Source: Paenibacillus dauci
GTDB taxonomy: Bacteria; Bacillota; Bacilli; Paenibacillales; Paenibacillaceae
Direction of reading: 5' to 3'
DNA length: 64,000 nucleotides
Assembly (NCBI RefSeq): GCF_000971985.1
Contig: NZ_LAQQ01000001.1
Coordinates: 1,488,001-1,552,000 of the forward strand
Under the pieces are notes generated by a model. The model was not told the DNA's origin. It made no database searches and was given only the letters and a program-made list of their open reading frames with translations. The translations under genes were made by a program, and so were the position numbers. Of this stretch, positions 37,361 to 46,475 are shown piece by piece. The stretch's first letter is position 1; each line of letters opens with the position of its first letter.

Positions 37361-39064
37361 TTATTTCGTAACTGCCGACCGTTCCGGCAGCGGGAAGTCT
37401 CCATATACATGGCGGATTTTCTCATGGATATCCGTCAGCGTGACCTGAACATCGACGATGACCAAGCGGCCTTCGCGATAGGATTCCCAGGCTGCAGCCA
37501 GCTGCTGTTCCGCTTCTTCGCGGCTGCGAATGACCCGGTTATCCACAAATTCGTGAGTAATACTGCTCACATCTAGCTGCTCCTGACCGGATACGAATGG
37601 ATAGGAACCATTCAGTGTAGAAGATTGATAACCCAGCTGATTCTGCAGCCATCCGTATCCGCCATTGTTAAGTACCAGATACAGTGCAGGAATACGGTAT
37701 TCCGCTGCTGTAATCAGATCCGAGCGGAACAGGTTGAATGCACCATCTCCCACCAGTGCTACTACCGGACGCTGCCCGGCTACTGCGGCTCCAAGCGCTG
37801 CCGCGGCTCCGAATCCGAGACTTGTCTGATCACTCGGTACAATCGACCATGCCTGCTTGCCAAAAGCAAAATAGGGGTAAAAATATGACCACATATCCTG
37901 CAGCCCATTCTCCTGTACCAGCACCAGATCTTCGCCGCACTGGTTATTGATCATCTTCAGCAGCTCCGGTACATGCAAGCCAGGTTCTGCAGCGATTTCG
38001 ATCATTGCAGCTTCCCGGCGTTCTACCGCTGCCGCTTTGCAATCGGCAATCCGCTGTACCCAGTCCGAATCTGCCGGACGAAGCGGCTGCTCCAGCCAGT
38101 GATCCAGGACGGCATATCCATCACCCAGCAGCTTGAGTCCTTTGTACTGATGGGCCAGATCATTCAGCTCCATATTGACCTGAATCAAAGGCTTCTGCTC
38201 CAGCCACGATTCCCATTCAAAAGTTGCTGTCTCTTCCAAGCGACTGCCCAGCGCAATGACCAGATCGGCTTCTTCCCATAGCGCCCGGCAGCTGACATCC
38301 GTATATAATCCAGCGACTCCGCCGAACAGCGGATGATATTCATCCACTGTCCCGCGGCCTGATGCTGTTGCAAATACGGCTGCTCCATACTTGGAAGCCA
38401 GCTGCTCCAGCTTGCTGCCGTCTCCATTTTTCATGCCACCACCGGTGAGAATAAGCGGACGACGTGCATTTCGCAGCAGTATATCTGCTGCTTCCAGCTG
38501 ATCACGTCCTGGCAGTACACTCAGTCTTTCCAGTGGAGCAAAAGGCTCTTGTACCGGTGACAGTTGATCAACCAGCTGCTCTGGTAGTTCGATATACACT
38601 GGACCGGGAGCGCCATTGACTGCCATAAAGGCAGCTCTTTCGAGCGCCCATTGCAGCCGCTCACCATGCTCAACCCGGTAAGCCCATTTGACCAGTGGCT
38701 TCACCATTGACATCTGATCAGCTTCCTGAAAAGAGCGTGTTCCCAGCTTGTCTCCACCGGTTCCGAGCGCCAACAACAGCAGCGGAACGCTCAGGTTCTG
38801 CGCTTCCAGCAGACCGGTCAGCGTATTGCTGAGCGCCGGTCCTTTCCCTACCACACAGACGGCGAGACGACTGGTAGCCAGTGAATATCCGGAAGCCATA
38901 AATACCGCATTGCGCTGATCCTTGCAGATAACAAATTCCATGTCGGCTTTGGATAACGGCTCCAGAATTTTCAGATCATCACTGGGCAGTCCGAACAGAT
39001 GCTTCACACCCACAGATTCCAGATAGCGTACGACGATATCCCAGGCAGGTAGTGAAGCGGTCAT
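37361..39064 (-). CDS. fusD: ThDP-dependent enzyme, acetolactate synthase-like
   Basis: 567 residues with three ThDP-enzyme domains: PYR (about 1-170), central (about 190-330) and PP (about 370-540). The ThDP/Mg motif GDGAF...NNGGYGW is complete. The residue that normally activates the cofactor, a Glu ten positions before the GY of the PYR motif, is Gln50 here (KDQRNAVFMASGY), with Asp49 beside it. Relatives decarboxylate 2-oxo acids or join two carbonyl units. In fusaricidin clusters it is thought to help make the guanidino fatty acid starter; the exact reaction is not evident. Its ATG overlaps the fusE stop by four bases (ATGA). Confidence 0.85.
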   Translation of the reverse strand: MTASLPAWDIVVRYLESVGVKHLFGLPSDDLKILEPLSKADMEFVICKDQRNAVFMASGYSLATSRLAVCVVGKGPALSNTLTGLLEAQNLSVPLLLLALGTGGDKLGTRSFQEADQMSMVKPLVKWAYRVEHGERLQWALERAAFMAVNGAPGPVYIELPEQLVDQLSPVQEPFAPLERLSVLPGRDQLEAADILLRNARRPLILTGGGMKNGDGSKLEQLASKYGAAVFATASGRGTVDEYHPLFGGVAGLYTDVSCRALWEEADLVIALGSRLEETATFEWESWLEQKPLIQVNMELNDLAHQYKGLKLLGDGYAVLDHWLEQPLRPADSDWVQRIADCKAAAVERREAAMIEIAAEPGLHVPELLKMINNQCGEDLVLVQENGLQDMWSYFYPYFAFGKQAWSIVPSDQTSLGFGAAAALGAAVAGQRPVVALVGDGAFNLFRSDLITAAEYRIPALYLVLNNGGYGWLQNQLGYQSSTLNGSYPFVSGQEQLDVSSITHEFVDNRVIRSREEAEQQLAAAWESYREGRLVIVDVQVTLTDIHEKIRHVYGDFPLPERSAVTK

Positions 39065-40284
39065 ACCAGAGTCCTCTTGTCCTGCAGGTACTCTGCAACA
39101 ACTGCCGAGATCAGGATCGGTTTGGAGACCAGATTGTTATTGTGGAAAATATAGTTGGACATGGTTCCGTAGCCGCCGAATGCTTTGTTACCCTGATCCA
39201 CATCTTCCAGTGTTTCGTTGATCGTCAGCGTATGCTTGCGGCGCAAAATATCACTCAGATGCTCGGAGCCATACAGGCTGCAGCCCATCGCCCGCTCGCT
39301 GAAGTAGCTGGAAGAGATACGCTGGATCAGTTGTTCATCATCCCGATAACTCACTACGTTAAACACTGGCGAGAAATACTCGATAATGTCGAGGTTTTCA
39401 TCCAGCGTGCTGTACAGAACCGTTGGATCCATCTTTTTGGTACGGAAATCAATCCCGCCCCCATACACGATAAACTGATCATGCGTATTGAAATATTCGG
39501 ATACGCTATACAGCGTGTCTTTGTAGAAAATAGGCGTATAGTGTGCATCCGGGTCCTGATTGTGTCCATAGGTCAATCCCTGCACACGCTCGATCAGCAA
39601 ATTCTTGAATGTATCTGCAACTTCCTGATGAACGAGAATAATATCGGGTCCGAGGCAATCCTGACCGGAGTTGAACAGACGCATACGGATCACATCGGTT
39701 ACTGCCAGTGCCAGATCCGCATCCGGACCGATAATGAATGGATTGATTCCCTGACCGAAGAAAATATACAGTTGTTCTTTGCGCAACTGTTTTTTGATCT
39801 GCTCTGCATTGGAGTATCCACCAGTGAAAACAACGATATCAGCCGGTTTGACATATTCATTTACGAATACTTTCTGGCTGACCTTCTGATGATGGATAGG
39901 CAGACCATGTACTGCCTGCAGCTTCTCATGCAGCAGACCTACATGTTCAGCCACATAAGAAGCCGGGCGGAACGCAATCTCGTTTACATACAGCGAAGGA
40001 ATCAGCAGATACAGCGCATAGGAGTATAGAATAACGTTCGAAGGCATAAATACCGCCATCGACTGCTGCCAGCCCGGTTTGTTGTTGCGTACTTCTTCCA
40101 GTGCCCCCTGCAGTGTCATGATCGTGGAATCAATCTCGGCATTCGCAGCACGATACGACGAGATTTGTGACAGGATATCCAGTACTTCCTGACGTTGTGT
40201 CATCAGATAATTCAGGCATTTCAGTACCGCTCCGTGCCTTTCCAACAACAACAAATCCTCCGTCAGCTTCTGGTCCATACTCAT
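39061..40284 (-). CDS. fusE: Aldehyde dehydrogenase-family enzyme
   Basis: 407 residues, shorter than the usual 450-500 of ALDHs. The nucleophile is Cys210 in FNSGQDCLGP, with PDADLALAV in the usual place before it. The motif that normally holds the general-base Glu (LELGGKxP) reads FFGQGINP, so the Glu is missing. ALDHs without this Glu often use CoA instead of water, or work as reductases, as LuxC does. The enzyme may therefore interconvert an aldehyde and an acyl thioester. The ATG has AAGGGA nine bases upstream. The ThDP enzyme overlaps downstream by four bases, suggesting that the two handle a shared aldehyde. Confidence 0.8.
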   Translation of the reverse strand: MSMDQKLTEDLLLLERHGAVLKCLNYLMTQRQEVLDILSQISSYRAANAEIDSTIMTLQGALEEVRNNKPGWQQSMAVFMPSNVILYSYALYLLIPSLYVNEIAFRPASYVAEHVGLLHEKLQAVHGLPIHHQKVSQKVFVNEYVKPADIVVFTGGYSNAEQIKKQLRKEQLYIFFGQGINPFIIGPDADLALAVTDVIRMRLFNSGQDCLGPDIILVHQEVADTFKNLLIERVQGLTYGHNQDPDAHYTPIFYKDTLYSVSEYFNTHDQFIVYGGGIDFRTKKMDPTVLYSTLDENLDIIEYFSPVFNVVSYRDDEQLIQRISSSYFSERAMGCSLYGSEHLSDILRRKHTLTINETLEDVDQGNKAFGGYGTMSNYIFHNNNLVSKPILISAVVAEYLQDKRTLV

Positions 40285-40364
40285 TATTAATCATCCCTTC
40301 TCTCTTGAATTGGTTCTGATCTTTCATCGTTTTCTTGTTTAAAACCGAAGAAAGGTCAGTCTAA

Positions 40365-40383
40365 AAACTACAAATTGTAGTTT
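40365..40383 (-). other. Short AT-rich hairpin in the fusF-fusE gap
   Basis: An 8-bp stem (40365-40372 with 40376-40383) followed in minus direction by TTTTT lies in the only long gap (120 bases) inside the operon. It is weak, and could slightly reduce transcription beyond fusF. Confidence 0.35.
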
Positions 40384-40404
40384 ATTAAATCGTTGTTATC
40401 TGCT

Positions 40405-41889
40405 TCATACTAATGTTTCGGCGGATTTACGCACACTACGCTCTGTAGTTTTGGTTATAGCAAGTTTCTCTAATTCCAGCCGGTCTACCTTACCGTTACG
40501 ATTCAGTGGAAATCCTGGCAGTGGAATCAGCAGATCCGGATACATATAGGTCGGCAGAATCTGGTTCATTTCCCTGCGCAGTTCGGCGAGCGTCAGAACA
40601 GCTTCGTCTTCCACAAAGGTGATCAGCAGACTGCCTTTGAGTTCATCTTCCAGTGCGATAACACATGAGCGACAGCCCAACAGACTGATGCGGCTCTCGA
40701 TATAGGCAGGCGAGACCAGGTAGCCCATCCGGTTTACCGTTTTGCCTGTGCGTCCGACAACATGAAGATTGCCATTATCGGTAAATCCCATATCACCGGT
40801 GCGGAACCAGCCGTTAATAATGGCTGCTTCGGTCAGATCCGGGCGATGGAGATAGCCTTCCATACAACCAGGCGTCTGTATCCATACTTCACCGATCTCC
40901 TGATCGGGTAGTGGATTCCCCTGGTTATCCAGTACTCGAACTTCTATACCGGGCAGCGGAGCACCGCAGCCATGCGGATTACCGGGCGTTCCAAGGGTTA
41001 CATTTCCCAGTTCCGACAATCCGTAGCCATTGAGCAGCGGCTTGTGGAACAAAGCATCAAACTTTTCTTCAAGGTCTCTCGTCAGAGGAGATCCGCCCAC
41101 GCACCACATCCGAACCGGAGCATGTTGCAGGGCTTCCAGCTGTCTTGGTTTACGGGCTAACATGCGTAACAAGGTGTAATAAGCAGAGGGGTTGGCATCT
41201 ACGATCGTAGCTCGTTCACGAGTAATATTGGTAATCACGCTCCGTAGATTCTGTGGGTTACATACGATGAGGGAGCAGGCGGTTAACCACCATGAGAAGA
41301 TTAATGAAATTCCATAAAAATGAGAATACGGCACAACCGGCAGCATACAGTCCGAAGATTGATAGCCCATCGCCCGGATCGAATGTACGATATTGTCCAT
41401 AAACAGCTGTCCTGATTTGACAATGCCTTTGGGCTTGCCGGTGGTGCCTGATGAATACAGAATCAGTGCATCACGCCGGGCGCACCAGGCATCCAGCGAA
41501 AGGGTCTCCTGTGGAGACTGGATTGCCATTCGATGCGACACCGCCATACTATCTGCCAACTCGGAGAGCAGCACAGTTTCCAATCCTGGTAGCTGCGGAT
41601 CGATATCCGCAAGCAGCAGATCCGATTCGGTCTCGCCATGAATATGCAGCAGCTCATCCAGACCAATCTGCGGATCAACGACAACTATCGATACAGCGTG
41701 ATGACACAGACCAAACAACGCAGCGATAAACAAGTACGAGTTGGCGGATTTCAGAATGACCCTGCTGTCTGAGGATAATCCTCGGAGCGACAATAACCGG
41801 CTAATCCCGGTTGCATCCTGTTCGAGCTGTTCCCGACTCGATCTGCCGTCCACTGAAATAATCTGACATTTCATCTGTGCGGTCAGCAA
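40405..41889 (-). CDS. fusF: Acyl-CoA/acyl-ACP ligase (AMP-binding)
   Basis: 494 residues of the ANL adenylating family. The P-loop is YSSGTTGKPKG; LNGYGLSELG (A5), WFRTGDMGF (A7), GRTGKTVNRMG (A8) and the catalytic Lys in NRNGKVDRLELEKL (A10) are all present. It should activate a carboxylic acid as AMP ester and load it on CoA or a carrier, most likely a step in making or transferring the starter acyl group. The TTG start at 41889 has AAGGAGG seven bases upstream; the ATG at codon 6 lacks a good site. It follows fusG by 12 bases. Confidence 0.88.
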   Translation of the reverse strand: MLTAQMKCQIISVDGRSSREQLEQDATGISRLLSLRGLSSDSRVILKSANSYLFIAALFGLCHHAVSIVVVDPQIGLDELLHIHGETESDLLLADIDPQLPGLETVLLSELADSMAVSHRMAIQSPQETLSLDAWCARRDALILYSSGTTGKPKGIVKSGQLFMDNIVHSIRAMGYQSSDCMLPVVPYSHFYGISLIFSWWLTACSLIVCNPQNLRSVITNITRERATIVDANPSAYYTLLRMLARKPRQLEALQHAPVRMWCVGGSPLTRDLEEKFDALFHKPLLNGYGLSELGNVTLGTPGNPHGCGAPLPGIEVRVLDNQGNPLPDQEIGEVWIQTPGCMEGYLHRPDLTEAAIINGWFRTGDMGFTDNGNLHVVGRTGKTVNRMGYLVSPAYIESRISLLGCRSCVIALEDELKGSLLITFVEDEAVLTLAELRREMNQILPTYMYPDLLIPLPGFPLNRNGKVDRLELEKLAITKTTERSVRKSAETLV

Positions 41890-41901
41890 AAGGGCTCCTC
41901 C

Positions 41902-42675
41902 TTACATTCCAGTAATATGATAACCGGCATCCACATGGATCACTTCGCCCGTAATACCGCGGGACCAGTCTGACATCAGGAAAGCGGCAGTATCTCCGAC
42001 TTCGGCCGTATCTACCGTTTTGCGCAGCGGCGTAGTTTCTTCGATTTTTTTGAGCATGCCGTTAAAATCCTTGATTCCGTAGGCAGCCAGTGTACGAATA
42101 GGACCTGCAGAAATCGCATTGACGCGGATACCATGCATACCCAGATCATTGGCCAGATAACGTACCGAAGCTTCCAGCGTAGCTTTGGCTACGCCCATTA
42201 CATTGTAGTTCTGGATAGCACGCTCTGCGCCGATATAGGTCATGGTCATGATACTGCCGCCTTCGGTCATCAGCGGATAAATACGGCGGGCTACAGCAAC
42301 CAGCGAATAGGCACTGATTTCCTGCGCCAGACCGAACCCTTCACGCGATGTATCCACGTAGTTCCCATCCAGATCTTCCGGACGTGCATAAGCGATACTA
42401 TGAACATATCCATGCAGTACACCTATATGTTCAGACAAATAAGCGGCCAGCTGATCGATCTCCGATTCGTTTTGCACATCACAGGGCAGCAAAACAGCTC
42501 CGGGAATAGACTCTACCAGCTTCTCAACACGGCTCTTCACGCGTTCATTCTCGTATGTAAAAACGAGCCGTGCATCCTGTTCAGCGAGCGATTGGGCAAT
42601 CCCCCAGGCAATGCTGCGGTTATTGGCCACCCCCATAATCAAGATATTTTTATTTGCCAGCAATTTTAATCCCAT
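41902..42675 (-). CDS. fusG: Enoyl-[acyl-carrier-protein] reductase, FabI type
   Basis: A 257-residue SDR enzyme with the FabI variants of the motifs: nucleotide-binding GVANNRSIAWGIA and catalytic Tyr147, Tyr157 and Lys164 in TYIGAERAIQNYNVMGVAK, then SAGPIRTLAAYGI. It reduces enoyl-ACP to acyl-ACP. As the first gene of the operon it is presumably dedicated to the lipopeptide fatty acid. AAAGGAGAG lies three bases before ATG. The AT-rich region upstream carries the operon promoter; in P. polymyxa AbrB is reported to repress this promoter. Confidence 0.9.
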   Translation of the reverse strand: MGLKLLANKNILIMGVANNRSIAWGIAQSLAEQDARLVFTYENERVKSRVEKLVESIPGAVLLPCDVQNESEIDQLAAYLSEHIGVLHGYVHSIAYARPEDLDGNYVDTSREGFGLAQEISAYSLVAVARRIYPLMTEGGSIMTMTYIGAERAIQNYNVMGVAKATLEASVRYLANDLGMHGIRVNAISAGPIRTLAAYGIKDFNGMLKKIEETTPLRKTVDTAEVGDTAAFLMSDWSRGITGEVIHVDAGYHITGM

Positions 42676-43609
42676 ACTCTCTCCTTTTTTAAATTTTGAT
42701 AGTTAAAATAAAAAAAATAATAATGTGTATCGAACTTACAAGGCTACCTTAATACATCCAGAGGGAGCTGTAAATACGTTTTTCGAAAATTTAACAAAAA
42801 ATAACTCAAAAATAACAATTATTGTATATATGTTAATTAATCCTATTTAAAAAGGGCATCACGAAAAGCACCATATTCGTCGTTTTGCAAAAGACGCTGG
42901 TGACTCCTACATCTGGCTGACTCCCAAGAATCCTCAAAGATTATGCAGCGGATACGCTTTTAAGTATGCATTCCTTTTCCCCTCATTGTGCCTGGGTCGC
43001 TGGAACAAAAGCGCAGCGTTATACCATTATGTACCAGAACCCTCTAAAGCTACCGCTGCTGTATAGAGTCATTTATCCTCTTGGTTACCAGATCAATAAC
43101 AGAGACAGGCATCCTGTTTTCGAAATACAGAGTTTAGGTATAGTGTTTTGTGTAGACTCTTTTCATTTGGGAAGATTTGGTATGTTTTCTTGTATTATAA
43201 CCACCACTTATTACCAGTTTCAACTTCACTTCCTTATTTTCCTATCCTTCCTGATTCTTAACATTCAGCTTACAGAAATTGCGTACTGCAGCAGGTCGCA
43301 ACGATATCCACCTGTTTTTCGGTTTTTGTGACATACTGCCATAATTCGATATTTGTACGTATTTAAGTACAGATGAAGAAGAGTCTATTTTATATATGGA
43401 TTGCCTGCTATCATTCAGCTTGATAATCGGGATGTTGCAGGAGCATCCCTGTTGTACGATCTATCTTGTTACCTGCGTATTCTTTATAAAATTACATCAA
43501 AAAAAGACGACCCTTTGTATACAAAGGAATCGTCTTTGGTCATCATATAAAAAAACAGAGACAGTGTTAACAGAATGTACCCGTCAGGTTAACGCGGTTT
43601 AATATAATA
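42676..43609. other. AT-rich upstream region of the fus operon, no gene seen
   Basis: 934 bases. The part next to fusG (about 42680-42860) is extremely A/T-rich with many possible -10 elements, so I cannot choose one promoter. AbrB sites would be expected here from work on P. polymyxa. A plus-strand frame of about 120 codons at 42966 has no ribosome site or recognisable family. The galT terminator lies at the right end. Confidence 0.5.
43501..43537 (-). terminator. Terminator of the gal genes
   Basis: Imperfect long stem around AAAGACGA and TCGTCTTT with an inner CTTTGTATACAAAG palindrome, followed in minus direction by TTTTTTT. It lies about 70 bases beyond galT. Confidence 0.85.
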
Positions 43610-45217
43610 TTATTTTAAGCGATATCCCAGATGTGTCATAAAGCGTGCAAACCCTTCACGACCGGCAGCATCTTTTTTGTATACGCCGGCATGCTCCAGA
43701 ATATGGGCAAATTTGCGACCCACTTCGTCCTGTACAGCCAGAGTCGCCTGATCATGTTCCAGCTCGGTTCCATACTGATCGACCATCTCTTCAATCCATG
43801 GTCCATGCAGAGCCAGCTGATGATCCGGCTGCGCACGTACCGCTTCAAGCAGGGCAGCATCGCCAGTCAGAATGGAAGCGATCAGATCGAGTTCTTCTTT
43901 TAGACGGCCCGGCAGAATCGCCAGACCCATGACCTCGATCAGGCCAATATTCTCCCGCTTGATATGATGCATCTCCGGATGTGGATGGAAAATGCCATCG
44001 GGATATTGCTCACTCGTCCGATTATTGCGCAGCACCAGATCCATCTCGTACTGCTCGCCCTGGCGGCGTACAATCGGTGTAACCGTATTATGACGCACAG
44101 GTACACCATCCGGACCTTCCGATGAAGCCAGAATATCTACCTGTTCATCGCTGTACACTTTCCATTGTTCATAGATATCATTCGCCGCTTCCAGCAGCTG
44201 CGAGTCATTATAGGCACGCAGACGCACGACGCTCATCGGCCAGTTCACCAGTTCGAGTGTCAGTCCTTCACGAGCCGGATGCTGATAGACCTGCTCGACA
44301 GCTGCCTTTTCGATCGGGAATGTATGACGACCACCCTGGAAATGATCATGGGTCAGAATCGAACCGCCCACGATCGGCAGATCGGCATTGGAGCCGAGGA
44401 AGTAATGCGGGAACTCATCCACAAAATCAAGCAGACGGCGGAACGTCTGACTGGTAAGCTGCATCGGTACATGATCATGATGGAACACGATACAATGCTC
44501 GTTATAATACACATATGGCGAATACTGCAGGAACCAGGATTCCCCGCTGAGCTGCAGCGGAATAACACGCAGATTCTGACGAGCCGGATGGTTGATCCGT
44601 CCGGCATAACCAACATTCTCCCGGCACAGCAGGCATTTCGGATAGGATGGCGGCGGCATCAGCTTGGCCTGTGCGATTTCGGCCGAGCTTTTCTCCGGCT
44701 TGGATAGATTGATTGTCATCTCCAGATCGCCGTAGCCTGTCGGCTGCTTCCAGTATACATTTTTGGAGATACGATCCATACGAATATAGTTGGAATTAAT
44801 CGACAGCTGATAGAACTGGTCTGTCGCTGCTTCAATTCCCTCCCGGTCCAGCGTATCGTAAAAGTCAGCCGTTACTTCCGACGGGCGTGCCATCAGCAGC
44901 CCCATAATCTCGGCATCCATCAGATCCCGGTACGTATCGGTATTCTCCTGCAGCTGGCCAATGCTATATGCATAATCGATCAGTGTATCGATCATGATCT
45001 GCGGCTCTGCAGCTGCTTGCCCTTCATTTACCATACTCAAGATCGCCACATTGGGATTATATGGCTCATCAAACCGGAACTTGCTTAGCAGCAGATTACG
45101 ACTATAATCCAGGTCGGCTATTTTGATCATTTGCTTGGCAAACGCGAACTTGATCAGTTCATCGATAGCCAGCAATGCGCTGTTTTGTTCGGTTGTACGC
45201 TCGGTCATATTATTCAT
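43610..45217 (-). CDS. galT: UTP-hexose-1-phosphate uridylyltransferase (Firmicute type)
   Basis: Exchanges UMP between UDP-glucose and galactose 1-phosphate (Leloir pathway). Of the long Bacillus-type GalT family, 535 residues here. The catalytic histidine region is GGSILTHDHFQGGRH, with LCRENVGYAGRINHPARQN before it. I chose the ATG at 45217, which overlaps the end of galE by eight bases and has AGGGA upstream. The frame can be extended to 45373, but those residues lie inside galE and are not family-like. A second ATG three codons on is also possible. Confidence 0.93.
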   Translation of the reverse strand: MNNMTERTTEQNSALLAIDELIKFAFAKQMIKIADLDYSRNLLLSKFRFDEPYNPNVAILSMVNEGQAAAEPQIMIDTLIDYAYSIGQLQENTDTYRDLMDAEIMGLLMARPSEVTADFYDTLDREGIEAATDQFYQLSINSNYIRMDRISKNVYWKQPTGYGDLEMTINLSKPEKSSAEIAQAKLMPPPSYPKCLLCRENVGYAGRINHPARQNLRVIPLQLSGESWFLQYSPYVYYNEHCIVFHHDHVPMQLTSQTFRRLLDFVDEFPHYFLGSNADLPIVGGSILTHDHFQGGRHTFPIEKAAVEQVYQHPAREGLTLELVNWPMSVVRLRAYNDSQLLEAANDIYEQWKVYSDEQVDILASSEGPDGVPVRHNTVTPIVRRQGEQYEMDLVLRNNRTSEQYPDGIFHPHPEMHHIKRENIGLIEVMGLAILPGRLKEELDLIASILTGDAALLEAVRAQPDHQLALHGPWIEEMVDQYGTELEHDQATLAVQDEVGRKFAHILEHAGVYKKDAAGREGFARFMTHLGYRLK

Positions 45218-46202
45218 GGTTACCATATCCCTGTGGATGAGATTCATGCCACTGCCATGCGCTGGCAATGATATCTTCCAGTTGATCGCGTGAAGGCTTC
45301 CAGCCGAGCACGCTGCGTGCTTTGTCCGAAGAAGCGACCAGTACGGCAGGGTCGCCGCTGCGGCGTGGTTCATAGTTCGTCGGGATATCGCGTCCGGTTA
45401 CTTTTTTGGCTGTTTCAATAACCTGTTTTACAGAGAAGCCGAGTCCGTTACCCAGATTGAATACATTACTGCCGCCACCGGCTCCCAGATACTCTACCGC
45501 TTTGACATGCGCATCCGCCAGATCGCTGACATGGATATAGTCGCGGATACATGTGCCATCTTCTGTCGGATAATCGTCGCCGAAGACGGAGATATGTTCA
45601 CGCTGACCCAGTGCTGTCTGCAGTACCAGTGGTACCAGATGAGATTCCGGACGGTGGTCTTCACCGATTTTGCCGCTGGCATGTGCACCTGCTGCATTAA
45701 AGTAGCGCAGGGCTACATAGCGAATATCATGTACTTTATCGAACCAGGCCATCATGCGCTCCATAACCAGCTTGGTCTCGCCGTACACATTGGCAGGCTC
45801 GGTGCGGTCACTTTCTTCGATCGGCACTTTTTCCGGTTCGCCATAGGTAGCAGCTGTGGAAGAGAAGACGATGTTTTTGACGCCGGCTTTTTGCATTTCT
45901 TCCAGCAGACACATTGCGCCGTACACATTGTTATCATAATACTTGGATGGATTCTGCATGCTCTCGCCGACGAGCGAGCTGGCTGCAAAGTGGATTACCG
46001 CCGTGATGTTGTTCTCACTGAAAATACGAGCCAGCAGTTCCTTGTCGCGCAGATCGCCTTCGTATAATTTGCCTCCGAGCAGGGCTTCACGATGACCTGT
46101 CATCAGATTATCAATTACCACTACCTCTTCGCCGCGTTCCAAAAGGTCCGCTACCGTATGCGATCCAATATATCCTGCGCCACCTGTTACCAAAATAGCC
46201 AT
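45210..46202 (-). CDS. galE: UDP-glucose 4-epimerase
   Basis: A 330-residue extended SDR enzyme that interconverts UDP-galactose and UDP-glucose. It has the NAD motif GGAGYIGSH at the N-terminus, the catalytic Ser region FSSTAATYG, and YGETKLVME with the Tyr-x3-Lys pair. AVIHFAASSLVGES and the late LGWKPSRDQLEDI are typical. The gene is translationally coupled to galT downstream. The gap of 273 bases to galK upstream shows no gene and no clear promoter. Confidence 0.96.
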   Translation of the reverse strand: MAILVTGGAGYIGSHTVADLLERGEEVVVIDNLMTGHREALLGGKLYEGDLRDKELLARIFSENNITAVIHFAASSLVGESMQNPSKYYDNNVYGAMCLLEEMQKAGVKNIVFSSTAATYGEPEKVPIEESDRTEPANVYGETKLVMERMMAWFDKVHDIRYVALRYFNAAGAHASGKIGEDHRPESHLVPLVLQTALGQREHISVFGDDYPTEDGTCIRDYIHVSDLADAHVKAVEYLGAGGGSNVFNLGNGLGFSVKQVIETAKKVTGRDIPTNYEPRRSGDPAVLVASSDKARSVLGWKPSRDQLEDIIASAWQWHESHPQGYGNHE

Positions 46203-46475
46203 GTTTTCTTCCTCCTGTCAGTCCTTCCGCCATAAGATCTGTCTGTTCCGAATACATCGTTCTCATAATGTACCGGTCAGTCCGTATGACGGATGGCTGT
46301 TATTATAATTAAATTGCTCTATGCGCTCCTAATGCTCTGTTCGCATCTACTGTTTTATTATACCGTCTGAATTTTAACTTTGGATGAATTATGAATGCGA
46401 CGTTGTTGCTTCGATTACGTTGATGCATCCATTATCTGTATGCTTCTTGTTATTCGTTTATCTGTGCGCTTCCTG

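Noticed and set aside
39061-40284. LuxC acyl-CoA reductase as the specific identity of FusE
   Set aside because: The Cys motif and overall order fit the wider ALDH superfamily; I see no LuxC-specific signature, and LuxE and LuxD partners are absent.
42966-43331. Possible gene upstream of the fus operon (121 codons, plus strand)
   Set aside because: No ribosome site, no recognisable domain, odd composition; more likely chance in an AT-rich regulatory gap.
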